64,000 nt of DNA from G963668185 sp965237445 (lineage in GTDB: Bacteria; Chloroflexota; Dehalococcoidia; Lucifugimonadales; G963668185). Made by a program: the position numbers and the translations under genes. This document shows, piece by piece, positions 56,083 through 64,000 of the stretch. The stretch spans positions 2,852,001 to 2,916,000 of the forward strand of contig OZ250142.1 in NCBI GenBank assembly GCA_965237445.1. The letters are read 5' to 3'. How positions within the stretch are numbered: the first letter of the stretch is position 1; the number at the start of each line of letters is the position of its first letter. Below the pieces are notes generated by a model. The model saw only the letters and a program-made list of their open reading frames with translations, was not told where the DNA came from and searched no databases.

Positions 56083-57722
56083 TGTCAATGCTCAGCGATT
56101 AAGTCCTCGCTAACTGTCAAGCGAAAATGTCCGCATGAAGGAGCATGTGACATTGACGCAGAAAGAGCAGACAAGGCTTCAGATTCTCAACAGTTTGATG
56201 GCGGACCATATGACCTCAGAGCAGGCAGCCACGTTGATGAGAGTGAGCGCGCGCCACACCAGGCGACTACTGACGGCTTACAGCAAGGAGGGAGCAGCCG
56301 CACTCGCTCACGGCAATCGAGGTCGCAGACCGGCCAACGCTACACCGGACCCGTTGGCGACCGACGTGGTGGTCCTGGCGCGGACCCGATACGCGGGAGT
56401 CAACCACACGCATTTGAGCGAACTGCTGAGGGAGCGAGAGGGCATAGACATCGGACGTAACACGTTGCGCAAGATACTGACTGACGCCGGTGTGAACAGC
56501 CCCCGCCGTCGAAGGCCGCCGAAGCATCGTGTTCGACGGCAGCGGATGGCTCGCGAGGGGATGCTGGTACAGATAGACGGCAGCTTCCACAGATGGCTGG
56601 GAGAAGATGGCCCCCAGTTCACGTTGCTGCTGGCGGTCGACGACGCTACTGGCTGTGTCGTCAACGCCCTGTTCTGCGAGTACGAGAACACCCGCAGCTA
56701 CTTACTTCTGATGCGGGATCTGATACGGAGCTACGGCATACCTCTCGCACTCTATTCAGACCGCCATGGCGTCTTCAAGCACACGCCGCCGTCAGAGACC
56801 GCCTCCGCCCCCACGCAGTTCTCTCGAGCGATGGGTGAGATCGGCGTACAGCTGATATTCGCACGGTCGCCGCAGGCCAAAGGCCGCGTGGAACGCACCG
56901 CGGGCACACTTCAGGACAGGTTGGTCACGGAGCTGAGGCTCGCAGGCTCGACCACCATCGATGACGCCAACCGCGTGCTCAACGACTTCCTTCCCCGCTT
57001 CAATGAACGTTTTCGTGTGCCGTCGCAACACGCGGACACCGCGTATCGGGTCCCTGACCCGGAGCTGTGCCTGGACACAGTCCTATGCGTGAAGTACAGG
57101 CGCCGGGTTGCACGGGACAACACTGTTAAGTACCGCTGGCGCACCCTGCAGTTGCTTCCCGATCAGGCTCGACCGAGCTTTGCCGGGTCGGCGGTGGAAG
57201 TGCTCGAAGGGCTGGACGGCCGGCTGGCAGTGCAACACGAAGGGCGTATCGTCGCCTCCCAGGAAGCGCCTCCGCGACCAGGTATCCTGCGCAGCTTCGG
57301 CACGAGGACTGTACACACGACTGTTCCCAGCCGCTACACCAACGGTGTCAGCAGGAGGTCGGAGGACGAAGTGGAGTCAATGGGCACAATGCTCGAAGCG
57401 GACAGACTCCGCGACGATGCCGACCGCAACGGCGCTGCAAGAGTTCGCAAAACCGTAACTCCGCGATCCAGAAAGCCCACCCCACTTCAGACGGCGAGAT
57501 GGAAGGCCGTGCAGAAGGCGAAGCGCAAGGGGCTGTCTATCCGTGGGATCGCCCGGGAAGTGGGCGTACACAGAGAAACCGTGAGGAAGTACATGCATGC
57601 CGAAAGCCCACCCATGGCGCGCCCGCGCAACGTCGGAAGTACCCCAGCCTGCTAGCATGGCAATCTACTCGGAGGACATTTTCCCTTGACACTTAAGCGG
57701 ACATAATCGCCGAGCGTCGACA
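56083..57722 (+). mobile_element. ISNCY-like element, copy B (1640 bp)
   Basis: The same ends and length as copy A, in opposite orientation. The 7-bp target duplication is CCTTGAC (56076-56082, 57723-57729), so it inserted on its own and not as part of a composite transposon. Confidence 0.93.
56135..57655 (+). CDS. ISNCY-family transposase (copy B)
   Basis: 506 residues, intact, with the same HTH, DDE core and C-terminal HTH as copy A. Compared with copy C I find only one residue difference (Thr for Arg in the stretch SFGTRTVHT), so B and C share a very recent ancestor. Confidence 0.92.
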   Translation: MKEHVTLTQKEQTRLQILNSLMADHMTSEQAATLMRVSARHTRRLLTAYSKEGAAALAHGNRGRRPANATPDPLATDVVVLARTRYAGVNHTHLSELLREREGIDIGRNTLRKILTDAGVNSPRRRRPPKHRVRRQRMAREGMLVQIDGSFHRWLGEDGPQFTLLLAVDDATGCVVNALFCEYENTRSYLLLMRDLIRSYGIPLALYSDRHGVFKHTPPSETASAPTQFSRAMGEIGVQLIFARSPQAKGRVERTAGTLQDRLVTELRLAGSTTIDDANRVLNDFLPRFNERFRVPSQHADTAYRVPDPELCLDTVLCVKYRRRVARDNTVKYRWRTLQLLPDQARPSFAGSAVEVLEGLDGRLAVQHEGRIVASQEAPPRPGILRSFGTRTVHTTVPSRYTNGVSRRSEDEVESMGTMLEADRLRDDADRNGAARVRKTVTPRSRKPTPLQTARWKAVQKAKRKGLSIRGIAREVGVHRETVRKYMHAESPPMARPRNVGSTPAC

Positions 57723-57971
57723 CCTTGACATCTCAGGAAGGGTGGTGACGCCCTTGGCGAAAGGCTCCCAGCCCATGAACCACATCGTCCAGCGCCCGGT
57801 GAAGTGGTCGGCCCGCGTCGGCATCGTGGGAAAGGCCGCTGCGTAGTGGCTGTCGAAACGGACTGACCGGGATGCCAGAGAGTCCAGCGACGGTGTGTGT
57901 ATGAAATCGATCCCGTATGCGCCAAGATGGTCCCGCCGAAACGTATCGGCGACGATGCAGATGACGTTCAT
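57723..57971 (-). pseudogene. Sulfatase-family N-terminal fragment
   Basis: It reads MNVICIVADTFRRDHLGAYG, IHTPSLDSLASRSVRFDSHY, FPTMPTRADHFTGRWTMWFM and FAKGVTTLPEMS, the first 80 residues of a sulfatase/alkaline-phosphatase-superfamily protein with the first metal Asp (ADTFR). The position of the formylglycine Cys/Ser is Thr (TMPTR), so even the ancestor was not a classical sulfatase. The gene is cut at 57723 by the junction with copy B, and the remaining part is not found in the window. Confidence 0.8.
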
Positions 57972-58057
57972 CTGCCGTCCTCACGTGTCAGTGTTCAGAG
58001 TCGAAGGAGCTGAAGCAGCCTACGTCTATCCGCTAACGAGCTGGTCTAGACACCTTT

Positions 58058-59080
58058 TCATGGTGACGAGATGCGGTTGGGCAGGGCCTCTCGCAGCGGC
58101 TTGATGTAGTCGACGCCGAACCCGCAGCATGCGCCAATGACCTGGATTCCCATATCCACCCACTTCTCTGCCTCTTCCGTGAATTGGTCGACGGACTCCT
58201 CGTTCTGGACGTTGAGGTCTTGCCACAGGTTGACGTAATCCTGCCGTCCCGCGTCAGGGTATACGCCCATGGGACCATCCCACCCCCTGCGCATCACCTC
58301 CAGCGCCGCGTTCGTGTCAGCGAATTTAGAGTGGAATACCGCCATTAAATCCGGTTCCAGCGGAGCGATCTGAGCTATCTCGTCGGCAAGGCTTATGTCA
58401 TGGTCTATCTGCCTGACCTCGACGTTCAGAGGAGACGGCTGGCGAAGGAAGTTGTCCCTGGCCAGCACATTCCCACCGGACGGGTTGATGGATGCGGTTA
58501 AACCCACCCACACTGGCAGGCCCGTGGTTTTCGCGGCCTCCGTCAGGATTAGCCTCGCTTCGTTGTCGGCGCCCACGAGTTCGATCAGAAAGAAATCGAC
58601 GCCCGCCTCGGCCAGGATGTCCGCCACTTCCGCACTGTAGGCCTCCAACTCTGCCGTAGTGTAGCGGCCCGTCGTAGACCTGCTGTTTACGACGCCCGAG
58701 CTTGGGTCCAGGGTAATCATATGGCCTGACAGGGAGCCAGCGATGTATACAGGCCGATCGTTGGCAGCGCGGTCCCTGGCCTCCTGCGCCAGTCGCACTG
58801 CCTGGATATTGATCTCCTGGACCCTGTCGCCATATCCGGCCCCCTCCAGCCTGGGCCGCATCGTGGCGAATGTGTTGGTAGTGATCACTTCGGCCCCGGC
58901 TCTTATGTGCCGTTCGTGCATGAGCTCCACCGTACCGGGATGGGTGACGTTGGCGGGGGCGCACCAGCCCACGGGATGCATGGGCACGCCCATGTCCTGG
59001 AGCTCTGTGCCGACGGCACCATCGAGGATGACTACTTCACCGTCGCCTAGCCGATCTTTGAGCTGCTGATACATTGCCAT
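58058..59080 (-). CDS. Homocysteine S-methyltransferase family protein (type B)
   Basis: 340 residues, paralogue of the 34506 protein: EVVILDGAVGTELQDMGVPM, ANVTHPGTVELMHERHIRAG, EVITTNTFATMRPRLEGAGY, and C-terminal VIGACCGFGVDYIKPLREAL with the Cys pair (318-319). As in 34506, the earlier zinc Cys position reads MAVFHSKFAD, so the His is conserved within type B. GGAGGTGAG lies upstream of ATG 59080. The remains of a type A partner lie directly upstream on the same strand (59128-59763). Confidence 0.88.
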   Translation of the reverse strand: MAMYQQLKDRLGDGEVVILDGAVGTELQDMGVPMHPVGWCAPANVTHPGTVELMHERHIRAGAEVITTNTFATMRPRLEGAGYGDRVQEINIQAVRLAQEARDRAANDRPVYIAGSLSGHMITLDPSSGVVNSRSTTGRYTTAELEAYSAEVADILAEAGVDFFLIELVGADNEARLILTEAAKTTGLPVWVGLTASINPSGGNVLARDNFLRQPSPLNVEVRQIDHDISLADEIAQIAPLEPDLMAVFHSKFADTNAALEVMRRGWDGPMGVYPDAGRQDYVNLWQDLNVQNEESVDQFTEEAEKWVDMGIQVIGACCGFGVDYIKPLREALPNRISSP

Positions 59081-59127
59081 GACCTATCTCACCTCCACAG
59101 CTAACATTGCATGGGTGTCGGCAGGCC

Positions 59128-59763
59128 TCAGCTCCCTCGGGCCGCGTCTACTACCGGTCGCATGACCAGCGTGTACGCTGGGCCCATCCCGCAGCAGCCT
59201 CCGACAACCTGGGCGCCCATTTCAATCCATTCGCGGGCGAATTCAGCGAGTTTCGACGGCGTACCGCCTCCGCGAGAGGGAAACACCTCCGTACCGGTAT
59301 CGTATTTCAGGGCACCAAGTCGTCCCCGCGGGTTGTACCCGGTGTTCGGGTAGGCACCTACGGGTCCGTCGAACGCGTCCCGAAGTATGGGCAGTCCTGC
59401 CGAGATGGACTCCGGTTGACTGCACATGAGGAGAATCATGCCCACCGTCCTCCCTCTGAGCGCCGAGGCAAGGTCTCAAAGGCTCTCGCCATATTGCATC
59501 GTGCCATCCTCGTTGATGTCGCGCAGGCCGAGCCAAACCGGCAGCCCCGCTTCGGCGCAACCGTCACCTGAGTGGATTATCGCGTCCATACCCCTGACCA
59601 GATCATTGGTAGGCGGCTCGTGGCTCAGGTCGGTGCGAACGAACGTCCCCCTACCGGTCGAGACTGTTTTCGTGTCCGTTAGGCGGACCTGATGGGCGCC
59701 GGTGAGCGCGGTTGCAAGCACCTGGGTCAGTGGCAATGACGCCGAGGTCAACAGGATCCTCAT
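59128..59763 (-). pseudogene. Chimeric epimerase/homocysteine methyltransferase ORF with nonsense codon
   Basis: The frame opens at ATG 59763 with about 66 residues of an NAD-dependent epimerase (MRILLTSASLPLTQVLATAL, LVRGMDAIIHSGD). It then passes without frame change into the C-terminal part of a type A homocysteine methyltransferase (GCAEAGLPVWLGLRDINEDG, MQYGESL). TGA at 59476-59478 replaces the Arg codon seen at the same place in the 37267 protein. The frame continues (DLASALRG, MILLMCSQPESIS, VVGGCCGMG) to 59128. Both parents are truncated, so the product is presumably inactive. Confidence 0.85.
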
Positions 59764-59799
59764 GACACCTCCTGGTACTCGTCCGGCCCACGGGGAGGC

Positions 59800-60771
59800 T
59801 CAGCCCATCGCCTCCACGGCCTCCATAAGCGCCCTCATGTATCCGAGGGCGTAGGCGCGGCTGCGATACCCGTACCCTGAAAAGTGCCCTGGTTCACCGA
59901 TCATCTGCGGCACGTGGTCATCCATCATGGGGCCATCGAAGCCTACCTCTTTGTAAAGCTTCATGGCCTCCAGCATGTCGACGTGACCCTCGTCGATGAA
60001 GGTCTCGTCGAAGGTGGGAACAGGGCCCGAGACGTTGCGGAAGTGGACGAAGCCGATCTTGTTCCTGCTCCCGAAGTAGCGAATGGCATCGAGAACGTCC
60101 TCCGGCATCTCCGATATGGTCCCCTGGCAGAACTCGATGCCGTTGTATTCGCTGGGCACTAACTCCGTCAGCCGCACCAGGTCTTCATGGCTGCGGAAGA
60201 TCCTGGCGATGCCGGCGATGGGCGAGACCGGCGGGTCGTCGGGGTGGAGGCACATCTTGACGCCGGCCTGCTCCGCCACAGGGAGGACCGCCTTGATGAA
60301 GTAGGTGAAGTTGTCCCACATCTGCTCGTCGCTGATCTCCCCCAGCTCGGTGAGCGGAGCGTCCTTCACCAGCTCGTAGTCGAAGCTGGTCACCCTGGCG
60401 CCGCCTCTGCCTGGAGTGGTGAAGGAGGTCCGCCACACGCTCAGGACCATGAAGTGGTAGCCCAGCACGGGTATGCCTGCCTTACCCATGTTGACCAGGG
60501 ACTTGCACCAGTTCTCGATCTGCTCGTCGCGACCCGGAAGGCCCGCGAGGATCTTGTCGCAATATTCCGGCGCGATGTTCTCGATGGCGAACAGCTTGAG
60601 CCCCGCGTCCTCGATCTTGGTACGCATGTGGAGTAGATCAAGATAGTCGTAGTACCCCTTCTCAGACGGCACCGCTTCCTGGTTGACGATGACGTCGGTG
60701 GCTCCCACCTGCGCCCCAAAGGCGAGAATCTCGTCGGTTACTTCGGTGACATCGCCCAGGGCTAATCTCAT
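59800..60771 (-). CDS. Mannonate dehydratase-like (UxuA family) TIM-barrel protein
   Basis: 323 residues from ATG 60771. Conserved blocks are LLHMRTKIEDAGLKLFAIEN, GIPVLGYHFM, GVKMCLHPDDPPVSPIAGIA (metal-ligand His), YNGIEFCQGTISEMPEDVLD (ligand Cys region), IGFVHFRNVSGPVPTFDETF and MMDDHVPQMIGEPGHFSGYG. These match UxuA mannonate dehydratase, which removes water from D-mannonate to give 2-keto-3-deoxygluconate. The uxuB partner and other hexuronate genes are absent here, so a related sugar acid is possible. The start is chosen by homology. Confidence 0.87.
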   Translation of the reverse strand: MRLALGDVTEVTDEILAFGAQVGATDVIVNQEAVPSEKGYYDYLDLLHMRTKIEDAGLKLFAIENIAPEYCDKILAGLPGRDEQIENWCKSLVNMGKAGIPVLGYHFMVLSVWRTSFTTPGRGGARVTSFDYELVKDAPLTELGEISDEQMWDNFTYFIKAVLPVAEQAGVKMCLHPDDPPVSPIAGIARIFRSHEDLVRLTELVPSEYNGIEFCQGTISEMPEDVLDAIRYFGSRNKIGFVHFRNVSGPVPTFDETFIDEGHVDMLEAMKLYKEVGFDGPMMDDHVPQMIGEPGHFSGYGYRSRAYALGYMRALMEAVEAMG

Positions 60772-61016
60772 GGTGACCCACCTCTCAAAGAAGGGTGTGG
60801 AATCCGGGAGCTTGTGTACCGAGACGGTTATACCAACGGAGCCGGGTCGTGTCAAGTCGCGGGCTAGTCCCGTCGATGGCGACACGTGGGCGGCCGTCCC
60901 TTGGAGACAAGGAGACCCGGTGAAGATCCCCGGCAAGGACATCGAAGTCAGCGGAGTAGCGAGGAAGGCGGTTACTTCTGCTTTCAGACAAGGACCCCCC
61001 AGGAGTAAACGCAGAT
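60772..61016. other. Intergenic interval
   Basis: Upstream of the UxuA-like gene; it should hold its promoter. No other element is recognised. Confidence 0.4.
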
Positions 61017-61071
61017 TGTAAACGGCGGAGAGATACTGGACCACTGAGGCGGCTCGAACGCTGAGAGGCGG
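61017..61071. repeat. IS21-like terminal sequence left of ISNCY copy C
   Basis: TGTAAACGGCGGAG, then TGGACCACTGAGGCGG parallels 52532-52586 and appears inverted at 62712-62756. Copy C thus sits between two inverted IS21-like ends with no IS21 gene left between them. Confidence 0.6.
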
Positions 61072-62711
61072 TGTCGACGCTCGGCGATTATGTCCGCTTA
61101 AGTGTCAAGGGAAAATGTCCTCCGAGTAGATTGCCATGCTAGCAGGCTGGGGTACTTCCGACGTTGCGCGGGCGCGCCATGGGTGGGCTTTCGGCATGCA
61201 TGTACTTCCTCACGGTTTCTCTGTGTACGCCCACTTCCCGGGCGATCCCACGGATAGACAGCCCCTTGCGCTTCGCCTTCTGCACGGCCTTCCATCTCGC
61301 CGTCTGAAGTGGGGTGGGCTTTCTGGATCGCGGAGTTACGGTTTTGCGAACTCTTGCAGCGCCGTTGCGGTCGGCATCGTCGCGGAGTCTGTCCGCTTCG
61401 AGCATTGTGCCCATTGACTCCACTTCGTCCTCCGACCTCCTGCTGACACCGTTGGTGTAGCGGCTGGGAACAGTCGTGTGTACAGTCCTCCTGCCGAAGC
61501 TGCGCAGGATACCTGGTCGCGGAGGCGCTTCCTGGGAGGCGACGATACGCCCTTCGTGTTGCACTGCCAGCCGGCCGTCCAGCCCTTCGAGCACTTCCAC
61601 CGCCGACCCGGCAAAGCTCGGTCGAGCCTGATCGGGAAGCAACTGCAGGGTGCGCCAGCGGTACTTAACAGTGTTGTCCCGTGCAACCCGGCGCCTGTAC
61701 TTCACGCATAGGACTGTGTCCAGGCACAGCTCCGGGTCAGGGACCCGATACGCGGTGTCCGCGTGTTGCGACGGCACACGAAAACGTTCATTGAAGCGGG
61801 GAAGGAAGTCGTTGAGCACGCGGTTGGCGTCATCGATGGTGGTCGAGCCTGCGAGCCTCAGCTCCGTGACCAACCTGTCCTGAAGTGTGCCCGCGGTGCG
61901 TTCCACGCGGCCTTTGGCCTGCGGCGACCGTGCGAATATCAGCTGTACGCCGATCTCACCCATCGCTCGAGAGAACTGCGTGGGGGCGGAGGCGGTCTCT
62001 GACGGCGGCGTGTGCTTGAAGACGCCATGGCGGTCTGAATAGAGTGCGAGAGGTATGCCGTAGCTCCGTATCAGATCCCGCATCAGAAGTAAGTAGCTGC
62101 GGGTGTTCTCGTACTCGCAGAACAGGGCGTTGACGACACAGCCAGTAGCGTCGTCGACCGCCAGCAGCAACGTGAACTGGGGGCCATCTTCTCCCAGCCA
62201 TCTGTGGAAGCTGCCGTCTATCTGTACCAGCATCCCCTCGCGAGCCATCCGCTGCCGTCGAACACGATGCTTCGGCGGCCTTCGACGGCGGGGGCTGTTC
62301 ACACCGGCGTCAGTCAGTATCTTGCGCAACGTGTTACGTCCGATGTCTATGCCCTCTCGCTCCCTCAGCAGTTCGCTCAAATGCGTGTGGTTGACTCCCG
62401 CGTATCGGGTCCGCGCCAGGACCACCACGTCGGTCGCCAACGGGTCCGGTGTAGCGTTGGCCGGTCTGCGACCTCGATTGCCGTGAGCGAGTGCGGCTGC
62501 TCCCTCCTTGCTGTAAGCCGTCAGTAGTCGCCTGGTGTGGCGCGCGCTCACTCTCATCAACGTGGCTGCCTGCTCTGAGGTCATATGGTCCGCCATCAAA
62601 CTGTTGAGAATCTGAAGCCTTGTCTGCTCTTTCTGCGTCAATGTCACATGCTCCTTCATGCGGACATTTTCGCTTGACAGTTAGCGAGGACTTAATCGCT
62701 GAGCATTGACA
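61072..62711 (-). mobile_element. ISNCY-like element, copy C (1640 bp)
   Basis: The same ends and length as copies A and B. The flanks differ: GAGGCGG on the left and CGCCGTC on the right, so there is no 7-bp target duplication. A recombination event has probably exchanged one flank. Confidence 0.92.
61139..62659 (-). CDS. ISNCY-family transposase (copy C)
   Basis: 506 residues, intact, with the DDE core residues as in copy A. Almost identical to copy B. Three intact copies in 10 kb show that the element is or recently was active in this genome. Confidence 0.92.
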   Translation of the reverse strand: MKEHVTLTQKEQTRLQILNSLMADHMTSEQAATLMRVSARHTRRLLTAYSKEGAAALAHGNRGRRPANATPDPLATDVVVLARTRYAGVNHTHLSELLREREGIDIGRNTLRKILTDAGVNSPRRRRPPKHRVRRQRMAREGMLVQIDGSFHRWLGEDGPQFTLLLAVDDATGCVVNALFCEYENTRSYLLLMRDLIRSYGIPLALYSDRHGVFKHTPPSETASAPTQFSRAMGEIGVQLIFARSPQAKGRVERTAGTLQDRLVTELRLAGSTTIDDANRVLNDFLPRFNERFRVPSQHADTAYRVPDPELCLDTVLCVKYRRRVARDNTVKYRWRTLQLLPDQARPSFAGSAVEVLEGLDGRLAVQHEGRIVASQEAPPRPGILRSFGRRTVHTTVPSRYTNGVSRRSEDEVESMGTMLEADRLRDDADRNGAARVRKTVTPRSRKPTPLQTARWKAVQKAKRKGLSIRGIAREVGVHRETVRKYMHAESPPMARPRNVGSTPAC

Positions 62712-62756
62712 CGCCGTCACCCGCCTGCACGGTCCATTATTACTCCGCCGTTTACA
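62712..62756. repeat. Inverted IS21-like terminal sequence right of copy C
   Basis: GGTCCATTATTACTCCGCCG, then TTTACA is the reverse complement type of 61017-61071. It lies 11 bp before the start of the right 415-bp repeat. Confidence 0.6.
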
Positions 62757-62767
62757 TTTGCGCGTGT

Positions 62768-62964
62768 TCACCATCGTACGGGACGAACAGGCGGCTCCGG
62801 TGGAGTACTGGGACTCGGAGTTAAGTCTGAGTATCTTCCTGAATCTCGGCGACGGCTGGTTCATGATCACGGTACTCCCTTACTCTAAGGAGCGCGGTCT
62901 CGACGAACGTGAGTTGCTGCGGGTGGCGGAATCCATGAGGCCAGTAAGCGAGAGGCAAGAGTGA
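62768..62964 (+). pseudogene. 3' fragment of the 23310 gene
   Basis: The last 65 codons of the membrane-anchored protein gene (TIVRDEQAAPVEYWDSEL to SERQE), with one amino-acid change (Pro for Leu in MRPVSERQE). It lacks the start and membrane segment and forms part of the right 415-bp repeat. Confidence 0.92.
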
Positions 62965-63182
62965 TCGGCTGCGCCCTGATAGACCAGTTCCGCATGAGTA
63001 AGGGCCAGCTCCAGAGGGAATAGAAATTCTTTACGTTGGCAATTGCTTCTGACGATTCACATAGCCCCTAATGGAAATAAGAGGTTTGGGGAGTAGAACC
63101 CCACTAGTAAAAGTGCACTTCCTAGAAACCGCTTTGCATACCTAGCTCAAGTATAAAATAGGTCTGGAGCTGGGGGGACTCG
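62768..63182. repeat. 415-bp direct repeat, right copy
   Basis: It matches 23755-24169 with four substitutions. Here the gene is cut at its left edge and the tRNA-Ala is complete on the right, the mirror of the left copy. Confidence 0.95.
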
Positions 63183-63237
63183 AACCCCCTACCTCTTCAA
63201 TGCCATTGAAGCGCTCTCCCAGATGAGCTACAGCCCC
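63165..63237 (-). tRNA. tRNA-Ala (anticodon GGC)
   Basis: 73 nt. Acceptor GGGGCTG pairs with CAGCTCC (one G-U), followed by discriminator A. The D stem is GCTC/GAGC, the anticodon stem CTTCA/TGAAG with loop ATGGCAT (anticodon GGC after U33), and the T stem GGGGG/CCCCC with loop TTCGAGT. No CCA is encoded. It reads alanine GCC/GCU codons. Its last 18 nt form the edge of the 415-bp repeats. Confidence 0.97.
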
Positions 63238-63257
63238 ACTTGGCGGACAGAAAACAT

Positions 63258-63328
63258 GGTATCACCGGCATCGCTCGTTGCGGTAGGCAAAATGAGGTAT
63301 CACCGGCATCGCTCGTTGCGGTAGGCAA
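63258..63328. repeat. 33-bp direct repeat, two copies
   Basis: GGTATCACCGGCATCGCTCG and the next 13 bases occur at 63258-63290 and again at 63296-63328, exactly 38 bp apart, between the tRNA gene and the SelA-like gene. The first copy begins 21 bp upstream of the tRNA 5' end, in its promoter region. Confidence 0.9.
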
Positions 63329-63422
63329 CACGCGGTCGGCCGATGCCGCATCGGCGTAGGGTCGTGTGTCCTGCGAGATCAGCCGAAGCGCCCGCGACTT
63401 CGGGCGTCGACGACTGAAGCGT

Positions 63423-64000
63423 TTAGGACAGAGCCGACCTCATTTGCTCCGCTACGATGTGCTCGTCCCCTTCGCTGAGGTTGTGCACGCACACTCGCAG
63501 CGTGTCGTCGCCGACTGCGTCCAGCCGCACACGAGGCGAACCGGCCAGAAGCTCGGCCGCCACGTCCGGCGCCGACTTCCCGAGTTCGGCGGTGTCGAGC
63601 GACACTTCCAGGCCCACGCCCCAGTATGAGGTCGTGCTGACAGTCTCCATCGACCGGACCGCTGAAACTCCCCGAATGCCGTCTTCGATCGCTGTGAACC
63701 TCGCACCGTATCCCACAAACCGCTCCTCGTGGTTCATAGTGAACCACTCGTCAATCGCGGCCACCAGCCCCAGGATCTCCTGCCTGTCCAGCTTCAGGCC
63801 TCTGCCAATGGACTTATCGGAGATAAAGCCGTGGTGAGTTACAGCGTCGATGAGGTCCCCGCGCCCGCAGACGAAACCGGACGACTGCGGCCCGCCCATG
63901 TATTTGCCACCGAAGCAGACCAGGTCCGCAGCTTGAGCGTTGCGTACGAAGTAGTCGGTCGGATAGATCTGAGCTGCCGCGTCAGCTATGACAGGGATCC
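63423..64000 (-). CDS. SelA-like PLP-dependent enzyme (N-terminus beyond right edge)
   Basis: A frame open to the right edge, ending at 63423, about 192 residues visible. IPVIADAAAQ carries the cofactor Asp, and LVCFGGKYMGGPQSSGFVCG carries the likely Schiff-base Lys. SDKSIGRGLKLDRQEILGLV and a C-terminal domain (GVGLEVSLDTAELGKSAPDV) follow. The pattern is that of the SelA/DgaE-like fold-type I family. In many genomes such proteins are not selenocysteine synthases but act on amino-sugar or keto acids; no selC or selB is in view. Right after the tRNA-Ala locus, convergent with nothing. Confidence 0.83.
   Translation of the reverse strand, partial: IPVIADAAAQIYPTDYFVRNAQAADLVCFGGKYMGGPQSSGFVCGRGDLIDAVTHHGFISDKSIGRGLKLDRQEILGLVAAIDEWFTMNHEERFVGYGARFTAIEDGIRGVSAVRSMETVSTTSYWGVGLEVSLDTAELGKSAPDVAAELLAGSPRVRLDAVGDDTLRVCVHNLSEGDEHIVAEQMRSALS

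Noticed and set aside
52587..57722. Composite transposon formed by copies A and B
   Set aside because: Each copy has its own different 7-bp target duplication, so they inserted separately.
24170..62767. Prophage or integrative conjugative element
   Set aside because: No phage structural, conjugation, relaxase or site-specific integrase genes were found; only IS elements and metabolic genes.
63423..64000. True selenocysteine synthase
   Set aside because: Only the broad SelA-like fold is visible, the N-terminus is cut off and no selB, selC or selD is in the window.

Overview
The window is GC-rich bacterial chromosomal DNA from an organism rich in catabolic paralogues and insertion sequences. 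The gene content suggests a Chloroflexota lineage (Dehalococcoidia/SAR202-like): several family-5 solute-binding lipoproteins, homocysteine S-methyltransferase and DadA-type FAD enzyme paralogues, a Tm-1-like/PEP-hydrolase pair and PYROXD2-like oxidoreductases. This placement is inference from gene content; the window has no rRNA or phylogenetic marker.

Layout. (1) 1-7409, minus: the N-terminal part of a giant exported Calx-beta repeat protein that runs off the left edge. (2) 7.4-10.2 kb: decayed DNA with a haloalkane-dehalogenase-like pseudogene, a tRNA-Ala 3' remnant and an IS3 remnant. (3) 10.3-20.8 kb: an intact-looking minus-strand cluster of nine genes: solute-binding lipoprotein, cupredoxin, FAD oxidoreductase, homocysteine S-methyltransferase, DegT aminotransferase, amidohydrolase, PYROXD2-like FAD protein, Gfo/Idh dehydrogenase and a sugar-isomerase-like TIM barrel. 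It reads as uptake and oxidation/demethylation of a small, probably methylated, organic substrate. (4) 21.3-23.25 kb: an MFS pseudogene and an IS5-family element. (5) 23.3-24.17 kb: a membrane-anchored protein gene followed by the first copy of a 415-bp repeat that ends in 18 bp of a tRNA-Ala gene. (6) 24.17-62.77 kb: a mosaic segment enclosed by the two 415-bp copies. It holds an ArsR/VOC pair, IS1182, two related lipoproteins, fragments of dipeptide-type ABC transporter operons, paired homocysteine S-methyltransferases, a Tm-1-like/PEP-hydrolase/alcohol dehydrogenase/ThuA cluster, three copies of a 1640-bp ISNCY-like element, an IS21 remnant, and many broken genes. (7) 62.77-64 kb: the second 415-bp copy, the complete tRNA-Ala(GGC), and a SelA-like PLP enzyme gene that runs off the right edge.

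The most unusual gene is at 39759-41684: a DppB-type ABC permease whose first extracytoplasmic loop carries an in-frame Ycf48/BNR-like beta-propeller of about 330 residues. Other notable structures are the 38.6-kb segment bounded by repeats at tRNA-Ala, a candidate IS110 bridge-RNA region at 33016-33147, and five homocysteine S-methyltransferase paralogues of two types, lying near FAD oxidoreductases of one family. Decay is heavy: at least twelve genes carry nonsense codons, frameshifts or truncations, and two of the frameshifts are explained by short tandem duplications.
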